A stretch of 64,000 nucleotides of DNA from Heyndrickxia vini (GTDB lineage: Bacteria; Bacillota; Bacilli; Bacillales; Bacillaceae_C), in assembly GCF_016772275.1 (NCBI RefSeq), contig NZ_CP065425.1, positions 176,001 through 240,000 of the forward strand. Reading direction: 5' to 3'. Under the pieces are notes generated by a model. The model was not told where the DNA came from. It saw only the letters and a program-made list of their open reading frames with translations, and searched no databases. This document shows, piece by piece, positions 53,427-63,074 of this stretch. The position numbers and the translations under genes are program-made. Position 1 is the first letter of the stretch; each line of letters opens with the position of its first letter.

Positions 53427-53945
53427 ATGGATTTGAAATATCCAATTGGAAAATTTCAATTTAATGGTGAAGTTACCACCAGCGTTACAAAGGAATGGAT
53501 AAATGAGATTGAAGATTTTCCAAGATTATTACAAGATGCTGTAAAAGACTTAAATAATGAACAGCTTGATACACCTTATCGTTCAGGAGGGTGGACTGTT
53601 CGACAAGTCATACATCACCTTGCGGATAGCCATATGAATGCATACGTTCGCTTCAAATTGGCTCTAACAGAAGAAAAACCTGTAATAAAGCCATATGACG
53701 AAACGGAATGGGCGGAGCTTTCCGATTATAAATTACCAATTGATATTTCACTATCCCTGCTCGAATCATTGCACAAACGCTGGACAAATCTTTTACGTAG
53801 TCTAAGCGGGGCTGATTTGGAAAAAACATTTATCCACCCAGTTTCAGGTGATGTTTCAGTAGGTGAAAATATAGGGATTTACGCTTGGCACGGGCGGCAT
53901 CATCTTGCACATATTACTTCTTTGTGTAAGCGTAACGGCTGGTAA
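53427..53945 (+). CDS. bstA: YfiT/BstA-type DinB-family putative bacillithiol transferase
   Basis: 172 residues. Starts [16 protein letters not shown] as YfiT does, with the three metal His positions of the DinB four-helix bundle ([13 protein letters not shown], ~66-78; HGRHHLAHI, ~157-165). The Bacillus family member is linked to conjugating bacillithiol to electrophiles. GGAGGAATAG precedes the ATG. Confidence 0.9.
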   Translation: MDLKYPIGKFQFNGEVTTSVTKEWINEIEDFPRLLQDAVKDLNNEQLDTPYRSGGWTVRQVIHHLADSHMNAYVRFKLALTEEKPVIKPYDETEWAELSDYKLPIDISLSLLESLHKRWTNLLRSLSGADLEKTFIHPVSGDVSVGENIGIYAWHGRHHLAHITSLCKRNGW

Positions 53946-54089
53946 TGTACTTAGTTTGTATAGCGGTTTAGTTTTTGTAAATAAAATGGCTAGTATAGAT
54001 ATTTTAAAATCGTAAAGTTCTGGCAGGTCAATCAGGTATTTTTGTCGAACCTTAGACATATGAAATTCATTAAATAGGAGGAAAAACTG

Positions 54090-54659
54090 ATGGCAGAAGT
54101 TTTATTGTTACATCATGTTTTAGGCCGAACGAAGGGGATTGAAGCAATCGCCAATCAATTGAGAGATGCAGGGCATACTGTGCACGTGCCAGATTTATTT
54201 GACGGCCGCATGTTTTCCTCGCTCGAGGAAGGCTTGGTATTTGTTAAGGAAATCGGATTTGAAGAAGTGACGGCGCGCGGCATTCGGGCATCAAGCGAGC
54301 TTCCGCGCGATGTCGTCTATGCTGGTTTTTCACTCGGTGTCCCGGCAGCACAGCAGCTCGCTCAAACTCGTGAAGGAGCCAGAGGCGCACTGTTTTTTCA
54401 TGCCTGCCTCCCGACTTCGGCGTTCGAATCTCAGTGGCCGGTCGACTTGCCTGTGCAAATTCACGCCATGAGTGCGGATCCTTTTTTCGTTGAAGACGGC
54501 GACATCGACGCGGCCCGTGAGCTTGTGGCGTCGGCCAATCACGCAGAGCTTTTTCTGTATGAAGGCAAGGAACATCTCTTCACCGACAGTAGTTTACCGT
54601 CTTACGATGCTGAAGCGACGAAACTTGTGATCAAGAGAGTTCTCGACTTTCTCGCATAG
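54090..54659 (+). CDS. Dienelactone hydrolase family protein
   Basis: 189 residues, alpha/beta-hydrolase fold. Nucleophile elbow AGFSLGVPAAQ (Ser where classical DLH has Cys), acid in SADPFFVEDG, His in GKEHLF. The gene is clearly richer in G+C (many GCG, CGC, GGC codons) than its neighbours, which points to recent acquisition. AGGAGG lies 8 bp before ATG. Substrate unknown. Confidence 0.85.
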   Translation: MAEVLLLHHVLGRTKGIEAIANQLRDAGHTVHVPDLFDGRMFSSLEEGLVFVKEIGFEEVTARGIRASSELPRDVVYAGFSLGVPAAQQLAQTREGARGALFFHACLPTSAFESQWPVDLPVQIHAMSADPFFVEDGDIDAARELVASANHAELFLYEGKEHLFTDSSLPSYDAEATKLVIKRVLDFLA

Positions 54660-54948
54660 CGTATAGAATAGTAAATAGCAGACCATTTTTTGTTGGTATA
54701 CCAGTATTATCCCTTTCAAGAAACTTCGATGGTTTTATACAATTGTATGGTACAATAAAATCGAATGTTAAGAAAATTCAATTACCAAACTAACGGAGGC
54801 ATTCCTTTAATAAGGAATGTTCTTTTCTTATTGAAGAAAAGAGGGAGGTTGGTGGAAGAAGGATTTCCTCTTTTATCGAAAAGAATATAAACCAGGTACT
54901 AACTAGAATAGTTTCCTAAAAGGATATTGAAAGGATGGTACTCAATTA

Positions 54949-55386
54949 ATGAATATTAGAAAACCAAATGATTTGGAACTCAAAAAGATTATATCACTTT
55001 CTCCACAAGCTGTATTTGATGGCACGTTAGGTGAAGTAAGACCCACAAATCAAAAAATTGAACAACTTATTGAACAACTCTTAAAGAAGGGAAACTATTA
55101 CTTAATCGCAATAGAAAACGATAGATTAATGGGTTGGATTCTAATAGGGACAAGCAAAGATCAATTTACTGATAAGATCAATGGATTTATTTATGAATTA
55201 TTTGTTTTAGAAGAATTTAGAGGGAAGGGAATTTCCAAAATGTTAATGAGAACAGGTATTGATTATCTCAAACAAGATGGATATTCAGAAGTTCGTCTAA
55301 GTGCATTTGCGGGAAATCAAGCAATTAAACTGTATGAAAAGCTTGGATTTAACATCAGAACAATTACAATGAGTTTGCCAATATAA
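54949..55386 (+). CDS. GNAT-family N-acetyltransferase
   Basis: 145 residues. Acetyl-CoA binding EFRGKGISKMLMRTGIDYL (~88-106) and the C-terminal AGNQAIKLYEKLGFN. Substrate not predictable. AAAGGATGG upstream. Monocistronic. Confidence 0.88.
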   Translation: MNIRKPNDLELKKIISLSPQAVFDGTLGEVRPTNQKIEQLIEQLLKKGNYYLIAIENDRLMGWILIGTSKDQFTDKINGFIYELFVLEEFRGKGISKMLMRTGIDYLKQDGYSEVRLSAFAGNQAIKLYEKLGFNIRTITMSLPI

Positions 55387-55449
55387 ACACTCTATTTCTT
55401 CACTAACGGGGTAGTAGAGTTTAAGATAAAATGAATAAGGGGTGATTTT

Positions 55450-56085
55450 ATGGAGAGAATTGGCTTTGCAGAATTTATTGAAAGTGAAGAAGAGTTACGT
55501 TCTTTAATTGGACACCCAAGTGAATTAGTGAAAAACAAAGTAATTACTTATTTAGATAACCATTGTAAAGAATTTATTTCTAAATCCTCGTTTTTGACCA
55601 TTGCTACTGCAGATAAATTTGGCTTTTGCGATGTTTCACCAAGGGGTGACTATGCTGGATTTGTGCAAATTTTAAACGAGAAACAATTAGTTATCCCAGA
55701 AAGACCAGGGAATAAAAGAATTGATTCAATGCGAAATATCTTAACTAACCCTAGAGTCGGTATTCTTTTTTTTATCCCAGGTCTCGATGAAACATTAAGA
55801 GTAAATGGTAAGGGTTATTTAGTAAAAGATAATTACTTGCTTGAGAAAATGACTTTTAAGGAAAAGAAGCCACTATTGGGAATCGGTATAGAAGTCGAGG
55901 AATGTTTTATTCACTGTGCAAAAGCATTTAAAAGGTCTCATTTATGGGATCCTGATACTTGGTCAAAAAAAGAAACATTACCAAAGGCTGCAAAGATATT
56001 ATTTGACCACGCAAATCTCCCTAATACAAGCGAATACTCTATTACTGAACAGTTAAATAAGAGTTATACAGATAGACTTTATTAA
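55450..56085 (+). CDS. Pyridoxamine 5'-phosphate oxidase family protein (FMN-binding split barrel)
   Basis: 211 residues. PPOX-type fold with FLTIATADKFGFCDVSPRGDYAGFV (~45-69), PERPGNKRIDSMRNILTNPRVGILFFIPG and ETLRVNGKGYLV, as in the MSMEG_1061-like group. Probably an FMN-dependent oxidoreductase of unknown substrate. GGGGTGATTTT precedes ATG. Confidence 0.85.
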   Translation: MERIGFAEFIESEEELRSLIGHPSELVKNKVITYLDNHCKEFISKSSFLTIATADKFGFCDVSPRGDYAGFVQILNEKQLVIPERPGNKRIDSMRNILTNPRVGILFFIPGLDETLRVNGKGYLVKDNYLLEKMTFKEKKPLLGIGIEVEECFIHCAKAFKRSHLWDPDTWSKKETLPKAAKILFDHANLPNTSEYSITEQLNKSYTDRLY

Positions 56086-56225
56086 CTAACGGGAATGAAA
56101 CCAATCTTTTCAAGAACTATTGAAAAAAGGAGAGGGCCTGGTTAGAGAAGCAGGTAATTCACGCATAGATAGCGAAAACTGTTAAGAGAAAATTATGACG
56201 CTTTAGGAAAAAGGGAGGGAATAAA

Positions 56226-56453
56226 TTGAGTTATGAAATTATAACGTTACCTGCTTATCGGACAGTAGGATTAAAATGGGAGGGAACATTCTCGGAAATT
56301 GTACCGAATTTAAAAAACGTCATTCAACACGTTGAAGACCGTGCCGATGAGTTAGAGAATAGGGTGAATCCTAATGTTCAATTAGGTCTATCTTATCATG
56401 TGAGAGTGAGCAAAGTTGAAAGTAAAACAACAAAAGAGAGGGAAATTAGGTAA
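56226..56453 (+). CDS. GyrI-like/AraC effector-binding domain protein, short
   Basis: 75 residues from TTG (GGGAGG upstream). YEIITLPAYRTVGLKWEGTF is the start of a GyrI-like effector-binding domain, but the usual ~150 residues are not reached: homology stops after LGLSYHVRV and the tail KVESKTTKEREIR is charged. Probably truncated and maybe not functional. Confidence 0.55.
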   Translation: MSYEIITLPAYRTVGLKWEGTFSEIVPNLKNVIQHVEDRADELENRVNPNVQLGLSYHVRVSKVESKTTKEREIR

Positions 56454-56644
56454 AACGATTCAAGTGCGTTTAGTTTCAGATTTAAAAAAATCACAGGAAT
56501 ACTCCGGCAATAAGTCATACTTCCTTTGTTCATATTCTAATAATAAAATAACTATTACTTAGCTTAAGGAACAAATATAGGGGTTGTAGATCAATTATGA
56601 TTACAGCTTTTTTTAATTAAATTTTATGGTTTATAGGTGATATA

Positions 56645-57886
56645 ATGGCAAAACATTGGAAAAACCCTATACTTTTAATATCAGGAATTGGAGTCTCTAA
56701 CTTGGGTAACTGGATTTATTTAATTGCTCTTAATATTTCCATTTTAAATTTAACGGGTTCTGCCGCTTCAGTAGCGGGTCTTTATATCATTCGACCTATC
56801 GCTGTTTTAATTACAAATTTTTGGTCAGGGAGTATCATTGATCGAGTAAATAAAAGAAAATTGATGATAGGTATTGATATTGTCAGAGGAATTTTGGTAT
56901 TTTTTATCCCATTTATTGGTTCTATCTGGCTTATTTACTTTTTGTTATTGTTGATCAATATGGTTGGGGCATTTTTTGGCCCAAGTTCATCGGTTTATAT
57001 AACTAAATTGGTTCCTCCTGAAAGTCGAAAGGGATTTAATTCCATTTTGGACATGACTAGTTCGGGGGCATTTTTATTAGGTCCAGCTATTGCGGGGTTC
57101 ATCATTATGTATTCTGGAACAACTGTATGTATTATCATCAATTCAATTTCATTTCTTATATGTGCTTTTTTCATATACCTTCTCCCAAATGTTGATGAAA
57201 AGAAAGAAAATGTTCGTGATCCAATACATTGGAAAACACTAATAAAGGACTTGGCAGCGGTTAGAGACTCTTTAAAGAAATTAAAATTTTTTATGGTTGT
57301 CTATCTATTATTCCAAGGTTCCATGCTCATTGGATTTGCTTTGGATTCGCAAGAGGTAACGTTTATTAAGCAAAATCTGCACCTTTCCGATAAAGATTAT
57401 GGATTAATCGTAAGTATTACAGGAGTAGGATCTTTAATCGGAGCATTTATTGCAGCCGTTTTGGCGAAGAAGATCAGTTTAAAAGTATATTTGGGTCTAG
57501 GAATGTTTTTAACGTCAATAGGATATATTTCGTTTTATTCATCGGTTGGCTTCATTACCGCCACCATAGCATTTGTCTTTCTCGGCTTTTTCCTTGCTTT
57601 TGCAAATGCAGGATATTCTACGTTCTTTCAAAATAATATATCAATCGATATTATGGGGAGGTTCGGCAGTATTACGGATATGGTGCAAGGGGTCATTCAA
57701 ATTGTATTCACGCTCATTCTAGGATTTTTTGCAGAATGGTTTTCCTTACAATTCACTTGTATTATTTTCTCTATTGTAGGGGCATTGCTTTCATTGGTCC
57801 TATTTATTACATCGATGCAGTCATCAAATGCAAGGTATTTTACAGAAAATATCAACAAAGGAGAACTTGCAAAAGTGGTACAGTAA
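56645..57886 (+). CDS. MFS transporter
   Basis: 413 residues, 10-12 hydrophobic helices, with the loop motif SGSIIDRVNKRKLMIGIDI (~62-80) of the MFS_3/enterobactin-exporter-like drug efflux group. AGGTGATATA precedes the ATG. Substrate unknown. Confidence 0.88.
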   Translation: MAKHWKNPILLISGIGVSNLGNWIYLIALNISILNLTGSAASVAGLYIIRPIAVLITNFWSGSIIDRVNKRKLMIGIDIVRGILVFFIPFIGSIWLIYFLLLLINMVGAFFGPSSSVYITKLVPPESRKGFNSILDMTSSGAFLLGPAIAGFIIMYSGTTVCIIINSISFLICAFFIYLLPNVDEKKENVRDPIHWKTLIKDLAAVRDSLKKLKFFMVVYLLFQGSMLIGFALDSQEVTFIKQNLHLSDKDYGLIVSITGVGSLIGAFIAAVLAKKISLKVYLGLGMFLTSIGYISFYSSVGFITATIAFVFLGFFLAFANAGYSTFFQNNISIDIMGRFGSITDMVQGVIQIVFTLILGFFAEWFSLQFTCIIFSIVGALLSLVLFITSMQSSNARYFTENINKGELAKVVQ

Positions 57887-57971
57887 AAAGTTTTATTTTA
57901 TCTCCTATTTATATTATATCTACAACGGGATTTGGAAAATTAGCTACTTGTTTTGGTAAAGGGGGGACACT

Positions 57972-58589
57972 ATGCTAGCAGCAATAATTCATGGAATCGT
58001 ATTAGCCTTTGGATTAATCCTTCCGCTTGGTGCACAAAATGTGTTTGTATTTAATCAAGGAGCTTCTCAACCAAAATTTAAAGGTGCAATTCCGGTTATC
58101 ATAACTGCTTCACTTTGTGATACTTTTCTCATCTTACTAGCAGTGTTAGGGGTATCTGTTATTGTATTATCAGTTCCCGTTCTGCAAACAGTAATCTTTT
58201 TAATAGGGATCGTATTTCTTCTTTATATGGGGTGGTCTATTTGGAGAAGTGACCCTGTAAACCTAAATCAAAGGGAAGCAGCCATGTCACCTAAGAAACA
58301 GATTATGTTTGCAATGTCAGTATCTCTGCTTAATCCCCATGCAATTCTTGATACGATTGGTGTGATAGGAACTAGTTCCCTCAGCTACACGGGTTCAGAA
58401 AAAGTAGGATTTACTGTTGCTTGTATTTTCATCTCTTGGATTTGGTTTCTGGGCATTGCGATAGCCGGAAAAGTAGTAGGTAACTTTGATACAGAGGGCA
58501 AACTCTTAAAAATGATTAACAAAGTATCAGCAATAATTATATGGGGGGTAGCGCTATTCATAGCTATTCAATTGTACACTATGTTCTAA
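57972..58589 (+). CDS. LysE/ArgO-family amino-acid exporter
   Basis: 205 residues with six helices. The conserved GLILPLGAQNVFVFNQG (~17-33) and SLLNPHAILDTIGVIG (~118-133) are typical of ArgO (arginine exporter). Exports basic amino acids. GGGGGGACACT precedes ATG. Confidence 0.9.
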   Translation: MLAAIIHGIVLAFGLILPLGAQNVFVFNQGASQPKFKGAIPVIITASLCDTFLILLAVLGVSVIVLSVPVLQTVIFLIGIVFLLYMGWSIWRSDPVNLNQREAAMSPKKQIMFAMSVSLLNPHAILDTIGVIGTSSLSYTGSEKVGFTVACIFISWIWFLGIAIAGKVVGNFDTEGKLLKMINKVSAIIIWGVALFIAIQLYTMF

Positions 58590-58723
58590 ACGGGCCTTCT
58601 CCTGATAATTGTCGGTTTCTGTTAGTATACGAATCTTCAACAAAGAAAAATTGAAGGGATTTGTGGTGTGAAAGAAGAAATACATATTAAATCATTAGTG
58701 TATAGGGAGAGGAAGAATTCATT

Positions 58724-58936
58724 ATGAATAAGAAGGATGATAAGAAGGTTCATATTTACCATATTACATTAACAAACGGTGAACTGCTCGAAAATATTCG
58801 AATTGAAGGTTCGCTTGAATGGAACCTTTCAGGTATTGCAGTAAATCTTATTGCTGTCGAAGATGGCAATGGGAAAAAAATTGTATTGAGCAAGTATCAT
58901 ATTGTCAAAGCGGAACTGGTAAACATCGAAGATTAA
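58724..58936 (+). CDS. Small hypothetical protein
   Basis: 70 residues, beta-rich (IYHITLTNGELLENIRIEG, KYHIVKAELVNIED), no recognised domain. A GGGAGAGGAAG site 9 bp before the ATG and protein-like codon use support expression. Confidence 0.65.
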   Translation: MNKKDDKKVHIYHITLTNGELLENIRIEGSLEWNLSGIAVNLIAVEDGNGKKIVLSKYHIVKAELVNIED

Positions 58937-59040
58937 TAGGATTGACATGTTTTGATTAATCTTTTTCAAAACACGCTTTTTATTTTTGTACTTTTCTCAA
59001 GGTTTGCTAAAGGAATTAGTATATCGAGGAGGATAAACAA

Positions 59041-59721
59041 ATGAAATTGTATATAGATTCAGCTGATATAAAACAAATTGCTTACCTGCACGAGTATTTT
59101 CCGATTTCCGGAGTAACAACTAATCCATCTATTATAGCAAAGGAAGATCGCCCTTATTTAGACCTTCTTCAAAATATTAAAGAGGTGATCGGGGAGGAAA
59201 GGGAACTATTTGTTCAAGTCATTGGGGATACACCGGAGGAGATGGTAGAAGAAGCAAAGTTTATTAAACGTAAGCTTTCAGGAGAGATAGTTCTGAAAGT
59301 ACCGGTGACGGAAGAAGGAATTAAAGCCATTAAACTACTAACCGCAGAAAACATTCCAACATTAGCCACTACAATTTATACCCCGTTTCAAGCGCTGATT
59401 GCTGCAATGGCAGGAGCAAAATATGTGGCACCTTATGTGAACAGGATTGATAATTTAATAGGTAACGGTGTAAAGGTTGTCTCCGAAATTGTTAGCTTAT
59501 ATTCAACTTATCAATTGCCTACCGAGATATTAGCCGCAAGTTTTAAAAATGTTCAACAGGTTCATGATGTGTGTCTTGCTGGGGCACACAGTGTTACTGT
59601 TGATCCGGAAATCATTGCAAAGTTTATTGCCTTTCCAGCTACCTCAAAGGATGTTGCTGAATTTAAAGAAACGTGGCAGAACAGGTACGGCGTGAATAAA
59701 ACTAATCTAATGAACTCCTAA
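59041..59721 (+). CDS. fsa: Fructose-6-phosphate aldolase / transaldolase-like protein
   Basis: 226 residues, FSA/TalC subfamily: MKLYIDSADIKQI start, ISGVTTNPSIIAKE (~23-36), the Schiff-base lysine in EIVLKVPVTEEG (~81-92), and TTIYTPFQALIAAMAGAKYVAPYVNRIDN split over ~110-140. Forms or cleaves fructose-6-phosphate, or acts as transaldolase. Strong GAGGAGG. Confidence 0.93.
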   Translation: MKLYIDSADIKQIAYLHEYFPISGVTTNPSIIAKEDRPYLDLLQNIKEVIGEERELFVQVIGDTPEEMVEEAKFIKRKLSGEIVLKVPVTEEGIKAIKLLTAENIPTLATTIYTPFQALIAAMAGAKYVAPYVNRIDNLIGNGVKVVSEIVSLYSTYQLPTEILAASFKNVQQVHDVCLAGAHSVTVDPEIIAKFIAFPATSKDVAEFKETWQNRYGVNKTNLMNS

Positions 59722-59846
59722 TCTAGGATTTTTGCTGAAATTAAATGTGGCTTTTCAAATAAAGTTATCCCGTTTTGAAAAAAGATGAACCGTTAGGATA
59801 TAGAAAGAGTGTATACCGCGGTTGCTGAATTATAATAAAGTTTCAT

Positions 59847-59893
59847 TAAAATCACCTTGCCTCTTTGTTTCATAGGGGCAAGGTGATTTTTTA
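59847..59893 (+). terminator. Intrinsic terminator
   Basis: Stem AAAATCACCTTGCC / GGCAAGGTGATTTT with a 15-nt loop and T-run. Distal terminator of the aldolase gene. Confidence 0.85.
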
Positions 59894-60020
59894 AATAGTT
59901 TTATCAAATGGAAAGGTTCGTTTATTGATGGTTTAGGTCATTCAAAATTAATTATCGTTTTCTATTGACTAAATGTTCATTCAATAATAAAATAAATCTG
60001 AAAATTTGTTTAATTAATAG

Positions 60021-60107
60021 GAGTTATTGGCGATAAGGATTTGGCAGATAATTATCGGGTTGCCCATTCACTCGGGAAGGTTCAAGCAACCACTTTAACG
60101 AAATAAT
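60021..60107 (+). pseudogene. Possible C-terminal remnant of a flavodoxin-like reductase
   Basis: A short open stretch reads GVIGDKDLADNYRVAHSLGK and ends at TAA after 28 codons. It resembles the tail of NAD(P)H-dependent FMN reductase/flavodoxin-fold proteins (GVxGDxDL...A...LG). No start. Low certainty. Confidence 0.3.
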
Positions 60108-60176
60108 GGATGCCGAACATATATTACCCCTCACACATTTTGATGATTGATATCAAAAAAGGAGGATTGAATTAAA

Positions 60177-60761
60177 ATGCCGCGTTCACCAGAAGAAAAT
60201 GACCGTATTCGCCAAGCATCCAAAGAAAAAATTCGTGCTGCAGCTATAGAATTATTTATAAAACAAGGATATTATGCTACCTCTATAAGTGATATAGCCA
60301 AACAAGCGGGCATTTCGAAAGGGTTACTCTACAGCTATTACAAAGGGAAAGAAGAGTTGCTTTCTGAAATGGTCGAGGCAAGGATTGGAGAAGTGGTTGA
60401 AGTAATGTCAGAAGCAGTCAATTTGGAGACACCTAGGGAGCAGATTAAATATATCGTCAACGGTGCTATTGATAATATCCATAAAAATCCGGAAATCCAT
60501 CGATTCTATCTGCACTTGCAAACTCAGCCAAGAGAAGATGAAGAGTTGATTAAATTCAGTCATCTCATTGCTGAAGAAAATACTAGACAGTTTGAGTTGC
60601 AGTGTAAAATATTCGAAAATATGGGGGAAAGGGATTCAAGGGGACGATCGTTATATTTTTCAACTGTACTACAAGGTATTATGTTGATGATATCTACCTA
60701 TCCACAGAAGTTTCCGATAGAAGAACTAAAGGAGCAGATTATAAGGGAATTTTGTAACTAG
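60177..60761 (+). CDS. TetR/AcrR-family transcriptional regulator
   Basis: 194 residues. HTH at the N-terminus (RAAAIELFIKQGYYATSISDIAKQAGISKGLLYSYYKGKEELL spans ~21-63) and a helical ligand-binding half. AAAGGAGG 10 bp before ATG. It is followed 35 bp later by an alpha/beta hydrolase it probably regulates. A degenerate palindrome near 59,970-59,990 (TGACTAAATGTTCATTCA) may be the operator. Confidence 0.93.
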   Translation: MPRSPEENDRIRQASKEKIRAAAIELFIKQGYYATSISDIAKQAGISKGLLYSYYKGKEELLSEMVEARIGEVVEVMSEAVNLETPREQIKYIVNGAIDNIHKNPEIHRFYLHLQTQPREDEELIKFSHLIAEENTRQFELQCKIFENMGERDSRGRSLYFSTVLQGIMLMISTYPQKFPIEELKEQIIREFCN

Positions 60762-60796
60762 TCTATAATGAAATCTTACAAAGGGGATGATTGGAG

Positions 60797-61498
60797 ATGG
60801 AAACACGTGTGAATCAAATTGAATTAAATGGATTTACTTTTCAATATCGCGAGACTGGGGAACCTTCTTCACCACCGATTGTTGCGCTTCACGCACTGGG
60901 AACAAGTGCAGAAACATGGGATCAAGTGGCTTCTGTTTTAGGAGAAAATTACCGTGTCTTAGCTTTGGATCAACGGGGACACGGAGGAAGCGCGAGAAGT
61001 AGTTTGTACACTTTTGAACTAATGTGTGATGACTTACTTCATTTTGCGAATGCTATGAATTTAGAAAAGTTTACCTTAATGGGACATTCGATGGGAGGGA
61101 CAGTATCCTATCTATTCGCAGAGACATTTCAGACAAGGATAGAACGGTTGATCGTTGAAGATACACCGCCTCCTTTTCATGGCAAGCCGAGTGAAGTTCC
61201 TTCTAAACCTGCTGATTCTCTACCGTTTGATTGGGAGGTTGTACCTTCGATTCTACAGCAACTTAATGAACCTAACCCCGAATGGTGGGACCGTCTGACC
61301 GACATTACCGTGCCGACTCTTATTATAGGTGGTGGGTCTAGTCATATTCCTCAAAACAAATTGAAGGAAGTTTCTTTGCTAATTCCAAATTGTGAATTCG
61401 TGACGATAGAGGACGCTGGGCATTTTGTGCATGATGATAATTTACCTGTTTTTTTGTCTGCTGTAAAAAGTTTTCTTAGTTCATCCAATGTAATCTAA
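60797..61498 (+). CDS. Alpha/beta hydrolase
   Basis: 233 residues. HG-x-G type oxyanion region ALHALGTS (~29), acid loop, nucleophile elbow GHSMGG (~96-101), and catalytic His in DAGHFVHDDN. ATG 60797 is chosen; TTG 60791 is an alternative. Esterase, lactonase or similar; substrate unknown. Same operon as the TetR gene. Confidence 0.88.
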   Translation: METRVNQIELNGFTFQYRETGEPSSPPIVALHALGTSAETWDQVASVLGENYRVLALDQRGHGGSARSSLYTFELMCDDLLHFANAMNLEKFTLMGHSMGGTVSYLFAETFQTRIERLIVEDTPPPFHGKPSEVPSKPADSLPFDWEVVPSILQQLNEPNPEWWDRLTDITVPTLIIGGGSSHIPQNKLKEVSLLIPNCEFVTIEDAGHFVHDDNLPVFLSAVKSFLSSSNVI

Positions 61499-61500
61499 AT

Positions 61501-61620
61501 GATTGGAGCGATATTGTGGCGATAGCGGCTAGTTGTGCCCATACCGTAGGTCTTAAATCAGACGGAACGGTGGTTGCAATAACTTTCACAGGCACTTGGC
61601 TCTCAGGATTAGTGGGCTGA
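61501..61620 (+). pseudogene. Remnant of an RCC1-repeat protein
   Basis: The frame from 61501 reads WSDIVAIAAS...HTVGLKSDGTVVA, the signature of one RCC1 (regulator of chromosome condensation) blade, then ends in TGA. No start or further repeats. A fragment left between the hydrolase gene and repeat copy B. Confidence 0.6.
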
Positions 61621-61659
61621 GAAGACTTCGCAAATGCTGAAGGAGTCACCACATAACGC

Positions 61660-62130
61660 ATCTAAATGAGGTTTACTTGGTTTTTTGAAACATAGGAAGT
61701 CTTGTCCTTACTTGAGTAACCAGTGATATTTAATAAGCGGAAATTTTTCCGTTAGACCGCAGAATAGAACACGGTTCGGGGTATATAAACGGAGTTTTTC
61801 CGATTAAGCAAAGCAAAATCACTTACTTTCAGGTTTTTTGAGTAAATAGTCGGAATCCTTCCGTCTGTTTAAGCTGTTTTCAGTGCCATTTTCCAATTAG
61901 GGGGAATTTCTCCGTTTATTTATCAAACTCTCATTAGTGTCTAATGAACTTGAACCCACTAAGAGTGCTTTAGTGAATAAAAAAAGCTTAGAGCTATTTT
62001 ATTTGTATCTCTAAGCTTTTTTGATTGTGCAATATACTGTGAATTGTGTTGTGAAATTTATGTGATTTGCTATGTGATTAGGTTTGAATTTACCTTTTCC
62101 CACCTCACAAGTGAATCCGTTATTTTTCAA
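61660..62130 (-). repeat. Dispersed repeat copy B (inverted relative to copy A)
   Basis: The reverse complement aligns with 1800-1976 plus 3460-3730 through matching blocks: TATCACTG-TTACTCAA, ATGTTTCAA-AAAACCAAGTAAA, TTTTGCTTTGCTTAATCGG, the CGGAA/TTCCG palindromes, GTTTGATAAATAA, and a terminator-like hairpin near 61,985-62,025. About 470 bp, uninterrupted here. No ORF. Confidence 0.7.
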
Positions 62131-62240
62131 TATCACAGTTTTTTTATTTTCCGGTTAAAAGATGTGAAGCGTAATTTGCTCCATTAATTCTTTTAATCAA
62201 GCTTGTGTAAAAAATAGAATCGTGCATAACCTCTTTATTA

Positions 62241-62465
62241 CTAATATAAAGGTTGTTGTTGATAGCAAGAAGGGAAAGAATTTATATCTTGGATCATGTG
62301 GTAATCGTATTGTTTTAACGCAAATTGGGCTTGATAAAGATATTCAATTACATAAAGTTTTCTCCCTTGAGCACTGCATAATACTCCCGAGGTTCCTTGT
62401 CCATTAGTAAGTGAAATGCCTACAGGTTTACCAATAAGTTGTTGAATTTTATGTTGCCAGGGCAT
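62241..62465 (-). CDS. Small hypothetical protein
   Basis: 74 residues from ATG 62465 (AAAGGAG ten bases upstream). LIGKPVGISLTNGQGTSGVLCSAQGRKLYVIEYL suggests a small Sm-like/DUF2642-type beta fold, as in some Bacillus spore-associated proteins. Function unknown. Confidence 0.6.
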   Translation of the reverse strand: MPWQHKIQQLIGKPVGISLTNGQGTSGVLCSAQGRKLYVIEYLYQAQFALKQYDYHMIQDINSFPSCYQQQPLY

Positions 62466-62724
62466 TCTAATCACACTCCTTTGAATACCTTATGTAATAA
62501 AAAAGTAAAAAGTGCATGTCGAAGGAAAAACAAAAGGTCCACAAGTATGAACACATTGTTTTTCTTAGTGATGAGGTATTAAAAAAATCATAAGTTTTTT
62601 CAAGCACCAGATGAATACCATTTAAATTAGAGGAAAGCAAAGATACCTCTATAGCCCCTAAATGAACTTGGACAGTAAGAGTAATAAATATTATACTACT
62701 TAATGTACCAAGGAGGCTGACATA

Positions 62725-63036
62725 ATGAAACGAACAAAACACTCAAAAGATTTCAAATTACAAGTCGTAAAAGAAGCCACTGAGACAGGCAATAATTCGT
62801 TAGTAGCACGTCGATACGAACTGAATCCGAACATGGTAAGTCGTTGGATTCGTGAATATAAAGATGGCAAATACGGTGAAGTAGATGTTACTGTGCTGCC
62901 AGATATTGATTCTAAAGAGTTATCCGAGGAAAATGAAAAGCTAAAAATAATATTAGGTGAAAAAGACCTTGAAATCGCCATTCTACGAGATCTTATAAAA
63001 AAGAAAAACCCTCACTTGCTGAAAAACTTGAAGTAG
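62725..63036 (+). CDS. IS3-family transposase OrfA
   Basis: 103 residues. HTH (SLVARRYELNPNMVSRWIREYKDG, ~25-48) followed by a leucine-zipper-like region. The slippery heptamer A AAA AAG (62997-63003) in the zero frame allows -1 frameshifting into OrfB. CAAGGAGG 8 bp before ATG. Confidence 0.92.
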   Translation: MKRTKHSKDFKLQVVKEATETGNNSLVARRYELNPNMVSRWIREYKDGKYGEVDVTVLPDIDSKELSEENEKLKIILGEKDLEIAILRDLIKKKNPHLLKNLK

Positions 63037-63074
63037 CCGATCGTTGGATTCAAAAAGGCTACCCGATCAAAAAA

